In this document: piece by piece, positions 58,835-64,000 of the stretch
How the letters are laid out: each line of letters opens with the position of its first letter
Numbering within the stretch: the first letter of the stretch is position 1
Assembly (NCBI GenBank): GCA_910585265.1
Contig: CAJUCA010000002.1
Span: 76,618-140,617 of the forward strand
Reading direction: 5' to 3'
Source: an uncultured Oscillospiraceae bacterium
GTDB lineage: Bacteria; Bacillota; Clostridia; Oscillospirales; Oscillospiraceae
Length of the DNA: 64,000 bases
Made by a program: the position numbers and the translations under genes
The notes under the pieces: generated by a model
The model's input: the letters and a program-made list of their open reading frames with translations, nothing else
The model's database searches: none
Told to the model about the DNA's origin: nothing

Positions 58835-61800
58835 TTATTGGACGCCCTGGCCCGTCAGGACGAGCTGGGGCAGGGTGTCGGTTTTGGGGAAGCTGGTCCA
58901 CAGCGTCTCGCTGGTCACCCGGCGGCTCGCGCTGGAATAGGGATCGTCGGTGCGGTAGAGCACCGCCCGGAACTCGGTGGGGTCGCTGGCGGTAACGCCG
59001 GTCTGGGCGTTGAGGGCCTCCTCGGCCTCCCAGTCGGGGACGAACACCCAGAAGCCGTCGCTGGTGTCGCTCACCGCGCCGTCCGCCGGGATGTCGGCGT
59101 AGAACAGGGCGAAGCCGTTCATGGGCCGCTCCGTGCTGGTGACGCCGTTCTCCTCCTGGGCCTCGGCGGTGGTGTTGTAGCGGGCCTGGATCTCCAGGGT
59201 GTTGTAGACGGGATCTCCCCGGTAGGTGCCCACCACCACCACGGTGCCCGCGGGCACCACGCCGCCGTCATAGGCCAGGGGCTGGGACAGCCTGCCCACG
59301 GACGCCCCCTCGTAGAAGTCGATCCGGTCGCCGGGGTAGTCCAGCAGCTCCACCGACGCCCCGGCGGGCAGGCCGGATATGCGCAGGGCGGCCACGTCAT
59401 AGGTCCAGATCCGGCTGTCGCCGGGTGCGCCGGGCTTGGCGAAGTAGGCCGTGCCGCCGTTGTCCGGGCCGAGGGCCACCGGGGTCCAGTCCCCGCCGCC
59501 CTCCAGCCGGGCGGAGACGGTGCAGCCCGACAGGCTGCCGCCGCCCACCTTCAGCCCGGTGACGGAGACGGCCCCGCTGTTCATGGTGATCTCCACCTCC
59601 GCCCCGTTCCGGGACAGGGTGTAGAGGCTGGGGGAGATGGTCTTGTCATAGGCCACCCGCACCTCCCCGGCGGACACGGCGGCGGAGCGGTTGCCCAGCT
59701 TGTCCACGGCGGCGACGGAGTAGGAATAGGTCAGGTTGTTGGCCGCGCCCAGATCGTCCACATAGGCGTTCCCGGTGGTGAAGCCGATGGGCTTGCCGTT
59801 GCGCAGGATCTCATAGCCCAGCACCGTGTCGTTCCCGCCGGAGATGGTCACGGTGGCGTGGTTCTGGCTGACGGAGGCGGAGGCGGAAGTAGTTCCACCA
59901 AACGCCCTGCCGTTCTGGAGACGGTAGGCGTAGGAGCCATCGTTGAGATACCAGAGGGCCCGGGTTTCGGCGGGGAGCTTGGCCATGGCGGCCTTCGCGC
60001 CGTCGCCCAGGATCAGGCCCCAGCGGGTGAAGAACTGGGTCAAGTCGCGGCCCGCCGTCTCGGACGCGATGAGGGCCACCCGCTCGTCGTAGGTGTACCC
60101 GCTGTGTTTGCCCGCCTTCCAGGCGGTGAAGAAGCGGTTATAGAAGTCCAGGGGCTTGGCCGCGCTGTCGTAGGCCAGATGGAGCTGCCAGTACATACCC
60201 AGCTGGACGAACACGTTTCCGGCGGAGCCGGGGCGGCCCTGGGCGGTCTTGTCATAGATGGCGGGCCAGATATTGCTGAGGGTGAGCCGGGTGTCCCGGA
60301 TCATGGAGCCGCCGTCCCAGGCCTGGACCGCCAGGGCGTAGATGTTGTTGGTGATCTCGGCCTTGCCCAGCTTGTCCATGTTGTGGCCGATCTCGTGGGC
60401 GATGCCCCAGCCGAACAGGCTGTTGGCACTGCCCGTTCCGGTCTGGGTTACGGGCCGTCCGCAGGCCAGGGCCTGGGTGGAGCCGTAGCCCACGCCGATG
60501 TGGCTTCCGGCGGCGTACATGAAGGCCCCGGCGAACATACGCATATAGCGGATGTTCTGGCGGGTGGTCATGGGATAGCGGTAGGCGTCCGTCCGCGCCC
60601 CGGCGGCGGGGATGATGCCCTGCACCTGGTTGGCCACGTAGAGCACGTCCTCCCAGGCCAGCACGTTCTGGTACATGGCGTCCGCCATCTCATCCGCGGA
60701 AGCTCCGATGCCGGACAGTCCCGCCAGCACCCGGTCGGCGGGGAGGGAGAGCAGCACGCTGGGGGTGGAGATCTCGGTGGCGTTGCGGATGTCGGTGCCC
60801 GGCTTGGAGAGCTTGAGGGCGGCGACGTAGCTTTGCAGTCCGGTGACGTAGGCCCGGATGGCCTCCCGGCGGGCACTCTCATTCATGGTGTACCAGCCGG
60901 ACAGCTCCAGCACGGGCATGGCGAAGGCGTTCTGAGCCAGCCGGACCTGCACCTTCACCGCGCCGGGGTTGTTCCCGGCGTAGGTCAGGTACAGCGGGCC
61001 GCCCCGCTCGTCGGACAGTGAGCCGATCTTGGGCACATAGATGTAGTTGCGGCCGTTCTCCAGCTTGACGGGGGTGCCCCGCCAGATGCCGGACTCGCCG
61101 AAGAACTGGGTGGGCACCACGTACACCGGAGCGTCCCCCGGCAGGGAGGCGTACACCGCCACCGTGGAGCCGGCCCGGGCGGTGACGCCCAGGGGCTGGA
61201 GGTCGCTGGCACTCTGGCCGTAGGCGGCGTCCTTGGAGGCGTTGCGGCTCTGGAAGCTGGACTGGACCAGGCCCAGGGCGGAGGCATTGCCGCTGAGCAG
61301 GGCGGAGGCCAGGGACAGCTCGTCCCGCAGGCGGGCCAGATCCAGGTAGAAGTCGGCCTTGGCCTCCAGTCGGGCGGAGAGGGCGTCGATGGAGGCCTGG
61401 GTGACCCCGGCCCGCAGGGCGGTGAAGCTGCCGTCGGCAAACAGGGCGGCGATCTGGTCGGGCAGGGTGTCGCTCTTGTAGAAGGCCATCTCGGAGACGC
61501 TGACCCGGCAGCCGTTGCCCTCCCGCTCGTTGAGGGAGATGGACAGCTCCTTCACCCCCTTGGCCATGGGGAAGGTGAGCACCAGGTAATTCTTGTTGGG
61601 GTCCATGGAGCGGGCGGAATAGGTGCCCTCCGCCACAATGTCCCCGGCACTGTTTTTGGCGGTGATCACGTAGGTTTTCAGGGCGTACTTGTGGCTGCCG
61701 CCCAGGTAGGGCACCAGGATGGCGTAGTTCATGTCCTGGGGCTCCTTGAAGGTGTAGGTGAACTTGCTGCTGACCCACCATTGGTTGGCCACCCAATAGG

Positions 61801-63607
61801 TGGCGGCGTCGTTGTCAATGACGTGCTCCGTCTTGAAGCTGGGGCACAGGGAGCGGTTCACGTTATTGGGGTTCTCCATCACCACGGACTGCACCATGCT
61901 GCTGCTGATCCGGCCCTCCTGGGGCAGGTCGGGCATCACCAGGGCCTCCTGGTTGGGGGTGCCGGAGGCGGTGGCGGAGTAGGGGCCGGTGCCCCGCTGG
62001 TTGCCCGCCTTCACCGCCACCTCATAGGTGGTGCCGTTCACCAGCCCGGTGATGGTGGCGGAGGTGCCGGTGATATTGCCGCCGAACTGCTGGAACGCGC
62101 TCTGGCCCGCGGGGCGGTAGAACACCTGATAGAAGGAGGCGTCCTTGGTGGAGCCCCAGGTGAGCCGCAGGGACTGGTCGGCCTCGGTGAGCCCGATGTT
62201 GGAGGGGGCCCCGGGCACGCCGTTGGGCTGGGGCATGGCGGACACCACCCGGGAGGGCGCGCCCTGCCAGTCCCCGTTGACGGCGGTGACCTGGAAGTAA
62301 TAGGTTTTCAGGTTGTCCAGCCCGGTGACCGCCGCCGAATTGCGGTTGACGGTGACGGACTGGGTGAGGGACCCGGCGTTGGGGCCGTAGGCCACGGTGT
62401 AGCCGGTGACGTTATGTACCGCGTTCCAGGACAGGGCGACGCTGCCGTCCCCGGGGGTGACGGTGAGGCCCTTCACCCGGTCGGCGTCGTTCACCGGGGT
62501 GTCGGGGACGATGTCCTTGAGGAACTCGATCTTGGTGACGGTGGCGAAGCCCGTCTCGTTGGTGGTGGAGGTGACCTGGATGGTGACCTTTTTCACCGCC
62601 ACCTTGCGGCCCAGGTCGATGGTGACCACCCGCTGGCCCTCCACCTCCCCGATGGCGTACACCCCCGCCGGGGCCGCGGCGTTAAACGGGAGGGTGAGGG
62701 TGGAGCCGTCCGTCAGCTCCACCAGCGCCGTGCCCTTCTCCACGCCGCCCTGGCCCACGCCGTCGGGGCAGGTGACGCGGATCTGGCTCAGCTCCACGCC
62801 CCGGCCGCCGTCCAGGGTGATGGGAAGCTGGACGGCTTCGCCGGAGGGCACGATGGTGACGGAGCCGCCGTCCCGGAACAGGTCGGCGGGGTCGCCCTGC
62901 AGCAGGCCGTCGGGCACGTCCACGGCGGGGGAGAGAATGGCGGCGGTGTCCAGCACCTGGGCCTGCCCGGTGGCGTTCCGGGTGTGGTTGACGTAGGCCA
63001 GGTCGGTGACATCTATCTTGCCGTCCCCGTTGAGGTCGTAGGGGCCGGGCTGGGCGGTCTTGCCCAGCCGCGCGTCCAGGGCGGCGAGGTCGCCGCTGTC
63101 CACCGCGCCGTCCCCGTTCACGTCGCCCAGGGAGAAGGTGGCGTCCCCGGTGCCCGCGATGACGTGCTGGCTGTAGCCGTTCAGGGTGACGGTCTGGCGG
63201 AAGGGCTTATAGCCCGTTCCGGTGAGGGTCAGGTCGTACCGGGAGCCTCCGGCGGGCAGGCCGGACAGCTCCACCTCGTAGTAGCCCACCCGGCTCTCGT
63301 TGGTGAGGATCACGCCGTCGGTATTTTTCGCCGCGGCGGAGACAGACGCGCCCAGGCTGTTTTCCAGGGCCAGCCCGCTGGGCAGGGCGATCCGGGCGGT
63401 GCCCCCGGTGCCCCGCACCTCCAGCTGGATGTCCCGGCCCGCGGCGTTGGCGGCGGTCTGGGGCAGGTCGAACCGGAGGGTGAGGCCGATGGAGCCGGAG
63501 GGCGTCCCGGCGTCCGCGGCGTAGGCGGCGGGGAGTCCCCCGGCCAGCAGGGACAGGGCCAGGATCAGGCTCAACGCCCCGGCGGTCAGTCGCTTCCAAG
63601 GTTTCAT
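58835..63607 (-). CDS. Secreted M60-like peptidase with dockerin, FN3 and F5/8-type domains
   Basis: 1590 residues from ATG 63607 (8 nt after AAAGGA). Signal peptide, then a dockerin-type pair of calcium loops (GDVNGDGAVDSGDL and YDLNGDGKIDVTDL, ~158-212), a discoidin-like region, two FN3 domains (~377-557), an F5/8-like domain (~560-720), and an M60 peptidase with GWGIAHEIGHNMD (His1071-Glu-His). C-terminal beta domains follow. M60 enzymes cut mucin-type glycoproteins. There is no own anchor; the SLH gene just downstream could provide one. Confidence 0.9.
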   Translation of the reverse strand: MKPWKRLTAGALSLILALSLLAGGLPAAYAADAGTPSGSIGLTLRFDLPQTAANAAGRDIQLEVRGTGGTARIALPSGLALENSLGASVSAAAKNTDGVILTNESRVGYYEVELSGLPAGGSRYDLTLTGTGYKPFRQTVTLNGYSQHVIAGTGDATFSLGDVNGDGAVDSGDLAALDARLGKTAQPGPYDLNGDGKIDVTDLAYVNHTRNATGQAQVLDTAAILSPAVDVPDGLLQGDPADLFRDGGSVTIVPSGEAVQLPITLDGGRGVELSQIRVTCPDGVGQGGVEKGTALVELTDGSTLTLPFNAAAPAGVYAIGEVEGQRVVTIDLGRKVAVKKVTIQVTSTTNETGFATVTKIEFLKDIVPDTPVNDADRVKGLTVTPGDGSVALSWNAVHNVTGYTVAYGPNAGSLTQSVTVNRNSAAVTGLDNLKTYYFQVTAVNGDWQGAPSRVVSAMPQPNGVPGAPSNIGLTEADQSLRLTWGSTKDASFYQVFYRPAGQSAFQQFGGNITGTSATITGLVNGTTYEVAVKAGNQRGTGPYSATASGTPNQEALVMPDLPQEGRISSSMVQSVVMENPNNVNRSLCPSFKTEHVIDNDAATYWVANQWWVSSKFTYTFKEPQDMNYAILVPYLGGSHKYALKTYVITAKNSAGDIVAEGTYSARSMDPNKNYLVLTFPMAKGVKELSISLNEREGNGCRVSVSEMAFYKSDTLPDQIAALFADGSFTALRAGVTQASIDALSARLEAKADFYLDLARLRDELSLASALLSGNASALGLVQSSFQSRNASKDAAYGQSASDLQPLGVTARAGSTVAVYASLPGDAPVYVVPTQFFGESGIWRGTPVKLENGRNYIYVPKIGSLSDERGGPLYLTYAGNNPGAVKVQVRLAQNAFAMPVLELSGWYTMNESARREAIRAYVTGLQSYVAALKLSKPGTDIRNATEISTPSVLLSLPADRVLAGLSGIGASADEMADAMYQNVLAWEDVLYVANQVQGIIPAAGARTDAYRYPMTTRQNIRYMRMFAGAFMYAAGSHIGVGYGSTQALACGRPVTQTGTGSANSLFGWGIAHEIGHNMDKLGKAEITNNIYALAVQAWDGGSMIRDTRLTLSNIWPAIYDKTAQGRPGSAGNVFVQLGMYWQLHLAYDSAAKPLDFYNRFFTAWKAGKHSGYTYDERVALIASETAGRDLTQFFTRWGLILGDGAKAAMAKLPAETRALWYLNDGSYAYRLQNGRAFGGTTSASASVSQNHATVTISGGNDTVLGYEILRNGKPIGFTTGNAYVDDLGAANNLTYSYSVAAVDKLGNRSAAVSAGEVRVAYDKTISPSLYTLSRNGAEVEITMNSGAVSVTGLKVGGGSLSGCTVSARLEGGGDWTPVALGPDNGGTAYFAKPGAPGDSRIWTYDVAALRISGLPAGASVELLDYPGDRIDFYEGASVGRLSQPLAYDGGVVPAGTVVVVGTYRGDPVYNTLEIQARYNTTAEAQEENGVTSTERPMNGFALFYADIPADGAVSDTSDGFWVFVPDWEAEEALNAQTGVTASDPTEFRAVLYRTDDPYSSASRRVTSETLWTSFPKTDTLPQLVLTGQGVQ

Positions 63608-63679
63608 AAGTGCCATCCTTTCTGATTTAACAGATTCTTCCACGAGATGATGTAAAACAAGACAGTTATGTGGGAAATC

Positions 63680-63708
63680 ATTGTAATATTCCCAGGAAGT
63701 TCTGTCAA
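63680..63708 (-). promoter_or_regulatory. Promoter of the M60-SLH operon
   Basis: Minus strand TTGACA (63708-63703), 17 nt, TACAAT (63685-63680), about 70 nt before the start codon. Confidence 0.8.
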
Positions 63709-63735
63709 CCATAATTCCGGATTCTTTTTAGAAAA

Positions 63736-63950
63736 GGGCGTCCCTTATGGGACGCCCCTCAGCGGGGCGAAAAGGTCTTTTCACCCCGCTGAGCGCGACT
63801 TTTTTGAACAAAAAACGTTCAAAAAAGTCGTTGATTGGACGTGAAAGACACCCCTCCTGGGTTTCTTTCACACTATCTTCCTTCCCGTCATTGGAACAGA
63901 AGCGGCTTTTTCGACAATCTCAGGGGCGTCCCTTATGGGACGCCCCTCAG
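63736..63950. repeat. Interspersed element copy 2 between duplicated hairpins
   Basis: GGGCGTCCCTTATGGGACGC plus CCCTCAG occurs twice in direct orientation (63736-63762 and 63924-63950). The 161 bp between them (63763-63923) match the copy 1 core in inverted orientation with only a few differences. The duplicated hairpin is unrelated in sequence to the one flanking copy 1. No gene inside. Confidence 0.85.
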
Positions 63951-63957
63951 GCTGTCG

Positions 63958-63985
63958 AAAAAGTCTGCCGAGGGGCAGACTTTTT
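63958..63985. terminator. Hairpin with A/T tails at the window end
   Basis: AAAAAGTCTGCC (63958-63969) pairs with GGCAGACTTTTT (63974-63985), loop GAGG; a bidirectional terminator form. The start (TGTCGAAAAAGTCT) resembles the terminus of the interspersed element, so a further copy may begin here. Confidence 0.7.
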
Positions 63986-64000
63986 CATATAAACGAGGTA

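Overview
The window holds two different kinds of DNA. Positions 1 to about 32,000 are the tail, lysis and accessory half of a contractile-tailed (myovirus-like) prophage or phage, all on the + strand. Positions from about 32,080 to the end read as the chromosome of a high-GC Clostridia gut commensal, most like Oscillospiraceae such as Flavonifractor, Pseudoflavonifractor, Lawsonibacter or Intestinimonas. That guess rests on the gene repertoire: a 3-keto-5-aminohexanoate-cleavage-family (BKACE) operon under sigma-54, type-2 galT/galK, an SRP RNA with Alu domain next to dnaX, SLH proteins and an M60 mucinase. No species can be named from sequence alone. No capsid, terminase or integrase gene is in view, so the left phage arm lies outside the window.

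Phage part. 1-11,288 is the tail and baseplate operon: sheath end, tube, tail chaperones, tape measure, Dit-like protein, baseplate plug, hub, spike, PAAR tip, gp25-like wedge, J protein, a P2-I-like adaptor and a tail fibre. A HigBA-type toxin-antitoxin cassette with its own promoter, operator and terminator sits inside it. 11,281-15,373 is a complete diversity-generating retroelement (DGR): a long Avd-like protein, a 126-nt template repeat (TR) at 11935-12060, a structured spacer, a reverse transcriptase with LGYQTSQ and YMDD motifs, and a fibre-like target whose variable repeat (VR) at 14006-14131 differs from TR at 16 positions inside the aligned block, all of them TR adenines. 15,373-18,231 holds small coiled-coil and CD1375-like proteins, membrane proteins, a C39-like endolysin and a holin. 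18,273-31,964 is a dense array of about 32 small, mostly acidic, unknown genes. They are driven by three copies of one promoter-operator cassette (TACG-N4-CGTA sites at fixed spacing). The array includes zinc ribbons, a PemK/MazF-like protein broken at a C9 tract, an HTH regulator and a UDP-galactopyranose mutase.

Chromosomal part. tgt (queuosine) follows the phage and is preceded by a strong promoter with two phage-type operator sites. Then on the minus strand come a surface-polysaccharide cluster (GT2, O-antigen-ligase-like, DUF4330); a catabolic operon (BKACE, zinc ribbon, 3-hydroxyacyl dehydrogenase, OFA-type transporter) with a near-consensus sigma-54 promoter and upstream palindromes next to its likely sigma-54 activator; MgtC; DUF4234/DUF2752; and an aldose-1-epimerase-like protein. 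csoR-copA (with fused CopZ) is on the + strand under a CsoR-type operator. After this come a small membrane protein, GNAT, RluA, galT, galK, SRP RNA, dnaX, ybaB, a NUDIX hydrolase and pepF. A minus-strand pair closes the window: a dockerin-bearing M60 peptidase and a small SLH protein.

The most interesting items are the DGR, the three-copy phage promoter-operator cassette and its possible reach to host tgt, a 161-bp interspersed element flanked in each copy by a different duplicated hairpin, the C9-disrupted toxin fusion, and the sigma-54 catabolic operon.
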